Shown piece after piece: positions 30,563-39,307 of a DNA stretch of 64,000 bases (within the stretch, counting starts at the first letter, position 1; every line of letters begins with the position of its first letter). Origin of the DNA: Bacteroidota bacterium. GTDB taxonomy: Bacteria > Bacteroidota > Bacteroidia > Flavobacteriales_F > PHOS-HE28. The stretch is taken from the NCBI GenBank assembly GCA_014584605.1, contig JACTMO010000062.1:62001-126000 (forward strand), read 5' to 3'. Below the pieces are notes generated by a model. That model was not told the origin of the DNA. It searched no databases and was given only the letters and a program-made list of their open reading frames with translations. The position numbers were made by a program, and so were the translations under genes.

Positions 30563-32215
30563 CTATTGTCCAACTGATGGCATACTGTCCGGCCCAGCTT
30601 CGTCCTTCTTCTTCCTGGACCGCTTGGGCTGTGGCTGCTCCTTCACTTCTTCCGCCTGTGCTTGTCGTGTTGCATGCGTGTGCTTCACTTGCTCGACCAC
30701 GCGTTGCACCTGCGTCTGTATGCTCTGCTGCAAGCCTTGGTAGCTCTTCACGTCGCGCACCTTGTAGCTGTAGCCGCCCCGGTACTTGTTGCCTCCGGTG
30801 ATCTCCAATAGACCGAACTCGCACAACTCGTTCAGGTAGCGGCCCAAGGTGCGCGGGTGGATCCGAAGCTCCTCGCGCACCGTGCTGGCGAAGAAGCCGC
30901 CTTGCTTGGGATCCGTGGCCCTGCTTCGCTGGCCATCCCAGTTCTTCAGCAGTTGGAAGAACACACGCGACGCGCCGCTCAACTCATCCGCCTTGCGGAA
31001 CAGCACATCCTCCAACAGGTCGAACGCCGCTTCCACGTCCTCCGGGCTGCTCTCGATGAACACTTCCCCGGTCCGCTGGTCCACCTGGTGCTCGCGCTGG
31101 TACTGGTGGAAGAAGGTGATCGCCTCGATGAAGCCCAGCAGCAGCGGCAAGGTGCGGCGCGGCTTGAACACTTCGGCGGGCAGGTCGATCAAGGGCGCGT
31201 AGGGGTTGATCACCGTCACCGGTTCCAAGGCCTGTTGCATCCGCCTCAGCTTCGCTTGCAGCAACGCTTCCTTGCCGGTGTCGATCAGCCCCGCCCGCCG
31301 TTGCTTCTGGTAGTGCATGATCCGCGCGTCCTGCTCCTTGCTGCCGTCCAGGTGGATCAACAGGCTCCGGTTCGCGTTGTCCTCATAGACCTTCTCCCGC
31401 GTGGTGCAACCGATCACGCACACCGGACCTTCCACCACCAGCGTCACCGTCTTCAACGCGCCGCTCTTCTCCTTCACCGTCATGGTCTTGCTGATCCGCT
31501 TCTTGCTCTGCAGCTCCCGGATCGGGAACATCACTTCCTGCGCCCCGTCCAAGTCCTCTATCAAAAACACCTTGCCCTTGATCTCTTCGCGCTCGAAGTG
31601 GTAGAAGCTGGCCCCGGTAAAGGCGGTGTTCTCGCGGATCTCCTCGCTGGGCATGCACCCGGCCACCTTCTCCATCAGGTAGCTCTTGCCCGTGCCGCTT
31701 CCTGCCAGGCAGATCACGCTCAACGGATCATGGCGCTTGCGGCTGCCCATGGCGTACCACAGGATCAGCACGTTCTTCTCTTCGCCCAGGATCCCCGTGC
31801 CGTGCAGGTCTTCCAAGGTGCGTTGCTGCAAGTGCTCGTGTTGCAGGTCTTCGATCGCCGCTTGCCGTTCTTCCGCGCTCAAGGTGCTCACGGGCTTCTT
31901 CTCCTGCGCGGCCTCGATCTTCCCCAGCCGGTGGCCTTCGAGTTGCGCGGTGAGCTCGCTCAGGCTCGCCGCCAGCACGCTGGTGCCCACCTCCAGGCGC
32001 TCGGCCGCCTTGCGGATGAACTTCTCCAGCTGCGTGTCATTGTACAGGTCCAGGTTGTGCCGCATCGGCGGGCGCGGGTTGTCCGGGATCGCCACCTTCA
32101 GCGTCACCCGCATCCGGTCCAGGCCTTCCAGCTTGATCCCGCCCAGCACTTCCAGGTGCAACAGCGGGTTGTGCAATGCCAGCGTGCCGGCGGGTCCTTC
32201 GATCAGGTTGGACAT
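30563..32215 (-). CDS. P-loop ATPase resembling the C-terminal part of mobile-element CHC2/primase proteins
   Basis: Walker A CLAGSGTGKSYLM, Walker B KVFLIEDLDGAQ, EDNANRSLLIHLD; N-term NPLLHLEVLGGIKLEGLDRMRVTLKV; no zinc finger/TOPRIM; C-term winged-helix-like. Confidence 0.65.
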   Translation of the reverse strand: MSNLIEGPAGTLALHNPLLHLEVLGGIKLEGLDRMRVTLKVAIPDNPRPPMRHNLDLYNDTQLEKFIRKAAERLEVGTSVLAASLSELTAQLEGHRLGKIEAAQEKKPVSTLSAEERQAAIEDLQHEHLQQRTLEDLHGTGILGEEKNVLILWYAMGSRKRHDPLSVICLAGSGTGKSYLMEKVAGCMPSEEIRENTAFTGASFYHFEREEIKGKVFLIEDLDGAQEVMFPIRELQSKKRISKTMTVKEKSGALKTVTLVVEGPVCVIGCTTREKVYEDNANRSLLIHLDGSKEQDARIMHYQKQRRAGLIDTGKEALLQAKLRRMQQALEPVTVINPYAPLIDLPAEVFKPRRTLPLLLGFIEAITFFHQYQREHQVDQRTGEVFIESSPEDVEAAFDLLEDVLFRKADELSGASRVFFQLLKNWDGQRSRATDPKQGGFFASTVREELRIHPRTLGRYLNELCEFGLLEITGGNKYRGGYSYKVRDVKSYQGLQQSIQTQVQRVVEQVKHTHATRQAQAEEVKEQPQPKRSRKKKDEAGPDSMPSVGQ

Positions 32216-32373
32216 GGTTCGGAGTGATCAGAAAAAGTTCGTTCAGCACTTATCTGCTGCAAGTGTAGCATATCGGCTTGATACGACCAAGCACACCCGC
32301 TTCTTCCTGCACCCATCTGCTTCGTAGTTTCGCGCTGCTGCTGCATTTGCAGTGCATTCAACAACACTTCGGT

Positions 32374-32706
32374 ATGAGCACCTTCGGCAAGCGCATCACC
32401 GCCGCACGCAAGGACAAGGGACTTTCCCAAGGCGACCTGGCCAAGAAGATCGGCACCATGGGCGTGGTCCTGGGACGCTACGAACGCGATGAGGTGAAGC
32501 CCTCCATCGAAGTGGCCGCCAAGATCTCCCAGGCCCTGGGGGTCTCCCTCGATTACCTCGTGGGCAACTCCGAGGTGCTCCTGGACAAGGACCTGATCAA
32601 GCGCATCACCGAGATCCAGCAGCTATCCGAGGCCGACCGACAAGGCATCTTTTTCGCCCTCGATGGGCTCCTCAGGGATGCCAAGGCCAGGAAGGCCTAC
32701 ACCTGA
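32374..32706 (+). CDS. XRE-family transcriptional regulator
   Basis: HTH_3 FGKRITAARKDKGLSQGDLAKKIGTMGVVLGRYERDEVKPSIEVAAKISQALGVSLDYLVG. Confidence 0.92.
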   Translation: MSTFGKRITAARKDKGLSQGDLAKKIGTMGVVLGRYERDEVKPSIEVAAKISQALGVSLDYLVGNSEVLLDKDLIKRITEIQQLSEADRQGIFFALDGLLRDAKARKAYT

Positions 32707-32712
32707 TCTGTT

Positions 32713-32747
32713 GGGGCACGAGCTGCAAGCTCGCGCCAGTTTCGGGG
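32713..32747. repeat. GGGCACGAGCTGCAAGCTCGCGCCAGTTTCGGGG hairpin repeat
   Basis: Same repeat family as 25589-25671, again within 10 nt of an XRE gene stop codon. Confidence 0.8.
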
Positions 32748-32793
32748 AAGGCGTATGCGTAGCTGGATCGCCCATCCGCGATAGCGGTGGGGG

Positions 32794-33327
32794 TCACATG
32801 ATAGTTTCAGCAATCCACAGCACACGATTGCGTTTGTCCAATATATACGTTCTAGCCTTGCTCGGATTGTTGATGTCGGGCCAATAATGAGCTGCGTGTA
32901 CGACTTGGGCGGTGTCGCTTAGTAGTAATCTGATAGTCGCAAGCTTATCGCTTAGAACGGGAGATCTGGTAAAGTATCTAGCTGTCAAAGCGTAGACCTG
33001 GTTACTATCTAAGTTGATGAGGCCTATGCTCCAGGGTATGGAGTGCCATGAACCCAGCCTTGACAATGATGGGTCTGTGTGAAAGTTGACAAGGAAGCTA
33101 TCTACAACGGCAGGTTCAAGCACATAGCGCTCCAAAGTGAACCCTTCGCCTTGAAGGCCTATACCATCTGACCATGAGGTTTCGTCAATCGGTTGAACAT
33201 CCGGGACACCAAGTACGACTGGCAATGTGTCTTTGAAGTGACCCTGTTGGCACGAAACAGAACACAATACCAGTAAGATGAGAACCCAAAGACGCAAAGC
33301 ACCCAAGGCTAAAATTTCGGCCCCCAT
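32794..33327 (-). CDS. Lipoprotein-like protein, candidate immunity protein of RHS locus B
   Basis: LWVLILLVLCSVSCQQG signal/lipobox; overlaps the end of the RHS fragment by 19 nt. Confidence 0.55.
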   Translation of the reverse strand: MGAEILALGALRLWVLILLVLCSVSCQQGHFKDTLPVVLGVPDVQPIDETSWSDGIGLQGEGFTLERYVLEPAVVDSFLVNFHTDPSLSRLGSWHSIPWSIGLINLDSNQVYALTARYFTRSPVLSDKLATIRLLLSDTAQVVHAAHYWPDINNPSKARTYILDKRNRVLWIAETIM

Positions 33328-34214
33328 AAGCCTGGATTATGGACTGGTGCAGGCGGCCGTTGACGAACTCTTCCTGTCCCATAGCCGCGTATTTGGAACC
33401 CTATGCCGTTACCCGCAACCGCGCCACCAATGGCTGTTGCGATATTTCGACCTGTTCGCCCAGGTTGCTGCTCAAAATCATAGGTATCGATGAGTCCGTT
33501 GTTACTCCCTATGCGAACATCAGTTGCCGTAGTCCTCGTCAATAGGATAGTGCCGTAAACCAGTCCGGTTTCCAAATTAGCGTTCGAGAGAGAGGCGAAA
33601 TTCACAGGTACTCCTTGTCCCAGCGGGAGTTCATCGCTAAAGACAGGAGAAAGATCAATCTGGGCGGCATCCACAAACAGAGGCTGGCCATTACCCGTTC
33701 TAAACCATTCGTTTGCCTCTTCCAAGGTTAGCTGTCCATCGTAGTCGGGTCGGGAGTTGAGCGAAGTATGAGTCCGAACCATACTCATCCTCGCTTCCGC
33801 ACTCGCAAAGCCATTGAGCCAGCCCTTATCAAGCTTCTGAGCATCCTCATGCTTCATGCCCTGCTTGAAGTCCTTACTGTCCATCACTATCGCGTCCCCT
33901 TGAAGACCCTGGTCATCCGTACCTAAAAGGTCGCCAGTTGCAGAGTCGTATATTGGTGAGTCATTCGCACCGTTGGGATCGATGTTGGTGATGAACTTGT
34001 TGCTGAAGGCGTGGTAGGGGGACATCCAGGGCTTGTCCACCGGATCCAGGTTCCACCTCCGGGCGATGCGCGTATCGTACTGCCAGTACTCGGCGGTATA
34101 GCTGGTGCTTGTGGCCCCGTAGATCTCATCGTCCATTTCCTGCCCGCCTGCCGCACCGAAGCGGTAGGTATCGCTTTGCCAATTGCGCCCGGGTAAAAGA
34201 GACCCGCCCCGCAT
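33309..34214 (-). CDS. Orphan RHS-repeat core end plus variable C-terminal domain (5'-truncated RHS gene)
   Basis: GSLLPGRNWQSDTYRFGAAGGQEMDDEIYGATSTSYTAEYWQYDTRIARRWNLDPVDKPWMSPYHAFSNKFITNIDPNGANDSPIYD... Confidence 0.82.
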   Translation of the reverse strand: MRGGSLLPGRNWQSDTYRFGAAGGQEMDDEIYGATSTSYTAEYWQYDTRIARRWNLDPVDKPWMSPYHAFSNKFITNIDPNGANDSPIYDSATGDLLGTDDQGLQGDAIVMDSKDFKQGMKHEDAQKLDKGWLNGFASAEARMSMVRTHTSLNSRPDYDGQLTLEEANEWFRTGNGQPLFVDAAQIDLSPVFSDELPLGQGVPVNFASLSNANLETGLVYGTILLTRTTATDVRIGSNNGLIDTYDFEQQPGRTGRNIATAIGGAVAGNGIGFQIRGYGTGRVRQRPPAPVHNPGLWGPKF

Positions 34215-34233
34215 GCCCCGAAGCTAACGAAAA

Positions 34234-34255
34234 GCCCCCGGCCGGGGCCGGGGGC
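34234..34255 (-). terminator. Rho-independent terminator of the TPR/OmpA lipoprotein gene
   Basis: gcccccggcc-gg/cc-ggccgggggc stem followed on the minus strand by ttttcg. Confidence 0.75.
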
Positions 34256-34278
34256 TTGGCGAACGATCGGGGCCTGGC

Positions 34279-35982
34279 TCAGATGCCCAGGTTATCCTTG
34301 AAGGCCCGGAATTCCAGGTCCTTGCGGGCCTTGTCGGCCAGCTTGGGATCCTTCTGCACGGCCAGGGCCAGTTGGTTGCGCACCATGTCGCCGTTGTTCT
34401 GGCGGGCGCCGCAGATGGCCATCAGGTAGTGGCCCTCGGCGGTGTCCTTGTCGGGGCTGGCCTCCAGCATGCGCTGGGCGGCGGCGGCATCGCCGCTGAG
34501 CAGCTTGGCCAGGGCGCTGTTGAAGTCGTTCACCCCGCTGAAGCTGCTGTTGGCGCTGCCGTAGTCCCCGTTCTGGATGTGCACGATGCCCATGTTGTAG
34601 TTCACCTCCGGACCGGCGGCACCGGCCTTCTTGTAGAGTTCCATGGCCTTCTTGCGGTCGCCTTTCAGGCGGGCGCAGGCACCGAGGTTGTTGGTGCTGA
34701 TGGGGTTGTCCTGGATGCTGTTGGCCTTCTGGAACTGGGCCTCGGCCTCGGCCAGGCGGTTCTGCTGGTAGTGGATGTAGCCCACGTTGTTGGCCCCGCG
34801 GTGGTCGTTGGGGTAAATGCGCTCGGCCTCCTTGTAGATGCGCAGCTGCTCGTTGAGGTCGGTGGTGAGCGTGGCCGCGAAGAGCAGCTCCTCGATGGTG
34901 AGGCTGTCGGGCATGGTGCGGCTCATGGCGGTGAGCTGCTCGTCGGTCTTGCCCACGCGCTCGTAGTTGAGCTTCACCTCGCTGCGGCGCAGCTGCGGCA
35001 GGATGCTCTCGCGGATCTCCTGGTAGGTGGCGGCCATGTTCTTGATCTCGGCCTCGCGCTTGTTCACATCGGGGTACATGCCCAGCACGCGCAGCACCAG
35101 GTCCTTGTCGCCGAAGCTGCTGGCCTTCATGGCACGCTCGAAACCGTCCCAGTCCTCGCCGTGGCTGGTGCTGCTGAAGAGCGAATCGCCCTTGGCCAGC
35201 TTGTTGCGGCCCAGCTCGGTTTGCAGCCAGCGCATGGCATGCTTGTCGCGCTTGTTGGCCAGCCCCTCGTTCATGTCCACCTCCCCTTCGGGCGAGGCGT
35301 AGGCATCGATGCGGATGCTCTTGATCACCACGTTCGGGTTCTTGGCGTTGGCCTTGAGGAAGTCCTGCATGGCCTTCACATCCGCGTCCTTCAGGTCTCC
35401 GCTGACGGGCACATCGCTGGCCACGTTGTAGTTGAGCTGCAGGTCCTGGCTGTGCTGGGTGATGCGCTGGAAGGCATCCTTGGCCAGGATGACCTTGTCG
35501 TCACCCTTCACCAGGAACGGGGTGGTGATGACGCCATCGGCGATCTTCACCGGGTCGAAGGGCTTCTCCTTCTTGCCCTGCTTGCCCAGGATCCGGACCA
35601 TCAGTTCGCTGGTCTCCATGCCGGGCACGTAGGCCACCTTGTCGGCGTAGTTGAAATCCTTGCCGCTCTCGTAGGGGATCACGGTGTAGTTGCCCGCCGC
35701 GCCCTCGCCTTGGAAACCGGCCATCTTCAGCGGGGTCTCGCCACCGGCGTAAGTGATGGCGGGGGTGAGCTCCACCAGGGCTTTCTTGTAGAAATACTTG
35801 CCCGGGAAGTTGCCCCGGATGTTCACCGCCACGCTGTCGCCTTGAACGATGAGCGGGTTGGGATCGACCGTGTACTTGATGTTCTCGGCGTACTTGGTCA
35901 TTTTGCCCAATCCGCCGCAGCCGGCAAGAAGGAGGGCTGAACCGGCCAGGAGGGCCGCACCGCGCAGGGGGACGTGCTTCAT
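34279..35982 (-). CDS. TPR- and OmpA-like-domain lipoprotein
   Basis: LLAGSALLLAGCGG lipobox; IRIDAYASPEGEVDMNEGLANKRDKHAMRWL (OmpA-like); TPR region; start set at ATG 35982. Confidence 0.82.
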   Translation of the reverse strand: MKHVPLRGAALLAGSALLLAGCGGLGKMTKYAENIKYTVDPNPLIVQGDSVAVNIRGNFPGKYFYKKALVELTPAITYAGGETPLKMAGFQGEGAAGNYTVIPYESGKDFNYADKVAYVPGMETSELMVRILGKQGKKEKPFDPVKIADGVITTPFLVKGDDKVILAKDAFQRITQHSQDLQLNYNVASDVPVSGDLKDADVKAMQDFLKANAKNPNVVIKSIRIDAYASPEGEVDMNEGLANKRDKHAMRWLQTELGRNKLAKGDSLFSSTSHGEDWDGFERAMKASSFGDKDLVLRVLGMYPDVNKREAEIKNMAATYQEIRESILPQLRRSEVKLNYERVGKTDEQLTAMSRTMPDSLTIEELLFAATLTTDLNEQLRIYKEAERIYPNDHRGANNVGYIHYQQNRLAEAEAQFQKANSIQDNPISTNNLGACARLKGDRKKAMELYKKAGAAGPEVNYNMGIVHIQNGDYGSANSSFSGVNDFNSALAKLLSGDAAAAQRMLEASPDKDTAEGHYLMAICGARQNNGDMVRNQLALAVQKDPKLADKARKDLEFRAFKDNLGI

Positions 35983-36067
35983 TTGTTCGGGATGCTGATG
36001 GTCAGGAGGTTCCGGGCGCAAACATAACAAGCGCTCCACGGACGCTCCAGCACGATCCGGCCAATTC

Positions 36068-36715
36068 TCAACGGCGGCCTGTGGATCCAAGTTCCAGCAC
36101 GTCGAACGGCTTGGACTGGGGCGCTTCCAGCCTTTCGCACAACACGCCGAAGGCGCGTTCGTCGTGCAACAGGTCGTGCCCGCCCAGGTCCACCACCAGC
36201 ACCTGCGAGCCCTCGGTCTTGTGCAGATGGTCCATGTACAGGCCGCGCAGGCGCTCCAGGTAATCCGGCCCGATGTCCTGCTCGTAGCTACGGCCGCGCT
36301 GGCGGATGCGCTCGCGCACGCGCTCCAGCGGCAGGTGGAGGTACACGATGAGCCCCGGGCTCGGCAACGAGCCGTACATGATGCGGTAGAGGTCGCGGAA
36401 GAGGCTGTTCTCCTCGGGGTTCAGCGTGGCGCTGGCGAACACGAGCGATTTGCCGATGGAATAGTCGGCCACGGTGCGCGGGGCGAAGAGCTCCTGTTCA
36501 CTGGCGCGTTTCAACTGGTGGTAGCGCTGGGCCAGGAAGCTGAGCTCCACGGCGAAGGCGTAGCGCTGCGGGTCGGCGTAGAACCGGGGCAGGAAGGGGT
36601 TCTCGTCGAACTCCTCGAGCACCAGGCGGGCGCCCCAACGCTCGGCCAGGCGCCGCGCCAGGGTGGTCTTGCCCGCCCCGATGAGACCTTCCAGGGCGAT
36701 GTAGCCGTGATGCAT
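36068..36715 (-). CDS. Deoxynucleoside kinase
   Basis: YIALEGLIGAGKTTLARRLAERWGARLVLEEFDENPFLPRFYADPQRYAFAVELSFLAQRYHQLK. Confidence 0.92.
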   Translation of the reverse strand: MHHGYIALEGLIGAGKTTLARRLAERWGARLVLEEFDENPFLPRFYADPQRYAFAVELSFLAQRYHQLKRASEQELFAPRTVADYSIGKSLVFASATLNPEENSLFRDLYRIMYGSLPSPGLIVYLHLPLERVRERIRQRGRSYEQDIGPDYLERLRGLYMDHLHKTEGSQVLVVDLGGHDLLHDERAFGVLCERLEAPQSKPFDVLELGSTGRR

Positions 36716-36794
36716 GGGCCGCGAAGTTGCACGATCGCCGGGGCCCATGGGCCAGGGGGGGGCGAACGCGGACCGCCATGGGGCGTCCGCACCG

Positions 36795-37283
36795 TCAGGC
36801 GCCCGCTCCGGAGGCCGGGGGGGCGGTCACGCGGTCCAGCAGTTGCAGCAGGTTGTGGTCCCGGCCCGGCGGCACGGCCCGCGGCCACAGGTCGGCCGCA
36901 GGGGCAAGGGCGAAGGCACGCTCGTGCAGGCGCGGGTGGGGCACCTGCAGGCCCGGCAGGTCGATGCGCCGGTCGGCCCACAGCAGCACGTCGATGTCGA
37001 TGGGCCGCGAGGCATAGCCGCCCCCGCCGCGTACGCGCCCCAGCTGGCGCTCGATGTCCAGCAGGCGGTCCATGAGCTCCAGCGGCGCCAGGGTGGTGGC
37101 GAGCAGGAGGGCGCGGTTGAGAAAGAGCCCCGGCCCGGCGAAGCCCCAGGGCTCGGTCCAGTGGTCGCGGCTGCGCGCCAGCACCGTGCCGCAGCGCCGG
37201 GCGAGGGCCTCCTGCGCCCGGGCGAAGCTGGCCTGCACGTCGCCCTGATCGGCCCCCAGCAGCAAGAGCACTTCGGCGGCCAT
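36795..37283 (-). CDS. folK: 2-amino-4-hydroxy-6-hydroxymethyldihydropteridine pyrophosphokinase
   Basis: LLLLGADQGD...WGFAGPGLFLNRALLLAT...RPIDIDVLLW...VPHPRLHERAFALAPAADL. Confidence 0.9.
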   Translation of the reverse strand: MAAEVLLLLGADQGDVQASFARAQEALARRCGTVLARSRDHWTEPWGFAGPGLFLNRALLLATTLAPLELMDRLLDIERQLGRVRGGGGYASRPIDIDVLLWADRRIDLPGLQVPHPRLHERAFALAPAADLWPRAVPPGRDHNLLQLLDRVTAPPASGAGA

Positions 37284-37398
37284 GGGGCGAAGGTATCCGG
37301 TGCCTTCCATCCCCCGCCCCCGCCGCTGGTGTGATCGCCCGGCCGCGCCGCGCGCGCCACCGGGTACATTCGACCCCAGAACGAACCTCCTCCATCCC

Positions 37399-39198
37399 AT
37401 GGGACAATTCCTGAAATACGTCTTCGCCTCGATGCTGGGCTTCCTGCTGGTGTGCGCCCTGCTCTTTGTCCTGCTGCTGGGCCTGGTGGCCGCCGCCGGT
37501 GCCTCCTTCGGCAAGGAAGCGCCCGAGGTGAAGAAGGGGTCGGTGCTGCACCTGCGGCTGAACAACGAGATCGTGGACCGGGGCCGCAAGGACGACCTGG
37601 ACCTGGACTTCGGCCCCTTCCAGAGCGTGGGCCGCACCGGGCTGGACGAGCTGCTGGAGAACATCGACAAGGCGGGCCGCGATGAACGCATCGCCGGCAT
37701 CTTCCTGGAACCCACGATGCTGAACGCCGGCAGCGCCACGGCGCAGGAGATCCGCCGCAAGCTGCTGGAGTTCCGCAGCAAGAGCGGCAAGCCCATCTAC
37801 GCCCATTCGGAGTTCTACACCCAGGGCACCTACTTCCTGAGCAGCGCGGCCGATTCGGTGTTCGTGGTCCCGGAAGGCGACGTGGACTTCCGCGGCCTGC
37901 AGGCCCAGCTCACCTTCTTCAAGGGGCTGTTCGACAAGGCCGGGGTGGACATCCAGTTCGTGAAGGGCAGCAACAACAAGTACAAGAGCTACGGGGAGAT
38001 GTACACCGAGACGGAGATGACCCCGGCCAACGAGGAGCAGCTCGGGGCCCTGATCGAGGGCATCTGGGACCAGTACCTGGAGGCCGTCGCCACCGCCCGT
38101 CATCTGGACCGGGCCCGCCTGGAGCGGATCGCGGACAGTCTGGAGATCCGCGATGGGCGCGATGCCCAGCGGCTGGGCCTGGTGGACGGCGCACTCTATC
38201 GGGACGAGGTGATGGCCCTGCTGAAGAAGCGTTTCGGGGTGGCCGAGGACAAGGACCTGGAGCTGGTGTCGCTGTCCACTTACAAACGCACGAGCGTGAC
38301 GGGCGATGGCGTGGTGGGCGGCAGCTCCTCGGCCAAGGAGAAAGTGGCCGTGGTGTACGCCTCGGGCGGCATCAGCAGCGGCCAGGGCGACGAGGAGAAC
38401 ATCGGCAGCGAAACGCTCTCGGAGGCCATCCGCAAGGCGCGCGCGGACAGCGCAGTGAAGGCCATCGTGCTGCGGGTGAACAGCCCCGGCGGCAGCGGCC
38501 TGGCCAGCGATGTGATCTGGCGCGAACTGGAACTGGCGCGCGCGGCCAAACCGCTGGTGGTGAGCATGGGCGACGTGGCCGCCAGCGGCGGTTACTACAT
38601 CAGTTGCAACGCCAACAGCATCTACGCCGAACCCAACACCATCACCGGCAGCATTGGCGTGTTCGGCATCATCCCCAACGCCCAGGAACTGCTCAACCAA
38701 CACCTCGGCATCACGGTGGACGGGGTGAAGACCAACCACTACGCCGACCTGTTCGACGTGTCGCGCCCGCTGCGCCCCGACGAGCAGGCCCTGATCCAGG
38801 GCATGGTGGACCGCTTCTACGAGACCTTCAAGGCGCGCGTGGCCCAGGGACGCAAGATGAGCGTGGCCCAGGTGGACAGTGTGGGCCGCGGCCGGGTGTG
38901 GACGGGCACCGACGCCAAGCGCGTGGGCCTGGTGGACGAACTGGGGGGTCTGGAGGACGCCATTGCCGCCGCCGCCCGCATGGCCGGCCTGGAGAAATAC
39001 CGCACCGTGGGCTACCCCGAGCAGGAGGACCTGTTCAAGAGCCTGCTGAAAGGCCTGAACGCCAAGGCGGCCACCTATGTGGAGCGCGAGGTGCTGGGCT
39101 TGGACCCCGAGGTGGTTGGCCAGGCCCGCGAACTGCAGCGCGTGAAACAGGCCACTGGCATCCAGGCCCGCATGCCCTTCTCCATCCGGGTGCACTGA
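37399..39198 (+). CDS. sppA: Signal peptide peptidase SppA (67K type)
   Basis: [68 protein letters not shown]. Confidence 0.94.
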   Translation: MGQFLKYVFASMLGFLLVCALLFVLLLGLVAAAGASFGKEAPEVKKGSVLHLRLNNEIVDRGRKDDLDLDFGPFQSVGRTGLDELLENIDKAGRDERIAGIFLEPTMLNAGSATAQEIRRKLLEFRSKSGKPIYAHSEFYTQGTYFLSSAADSVFVVPEGDVDFRGLQAQLTFFKGLFDKAGVDIQFVKGSNNKYKSYGEMYTETEMTPANEEQLGALIEGIWDQYLEAVATARHLDRARLERIADSLEIRDGRDAQRLGLVDGALYRDEVMALLKKRFGVAEDKDLELVSLSTYKRTSVTGDGVVGGSSSAKEKVAVVYASGGISSGQGDEENIGSETLSEAIRKARADSAVKAIVLRVNSPGGSGLASDVIWRELELARAAKPLVVSMGDVAASGGYYISCNANSIYAEPNTITGSIGVFGIIPNAQELLNQHLGITVDGVKTNHYADLFDVSRPLRPDEQALIQGMVDRFYETFKARVAQGRKMSVAQVDSVGRGRVWTGTDAKRVGLVDELGGLEDAIAAAARMAGLEKYRTVGYPEQEDLFKSLLKGLNAKAATYVEREVLGLDPEVVGQARELQRVKQATGIQARMPFSIRVH

Positions 39199-39307
39199 AC
39201 CGGCCAGGAACAGCGAAGGGCCGTTCGGATGAACGACCCCTCGACTGCCCTAACGATCGGTCCACTGACCAAAACCTGCCTTCTGTACGGCCGGTGCCGA
39301 CCGCGGG

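Noticed and set aside
23130-34230. CRISPR array
   Set aside because: Repeats are few, unevenly spaced and palindromic; no repeat-spacer periodicity and no cas genes.
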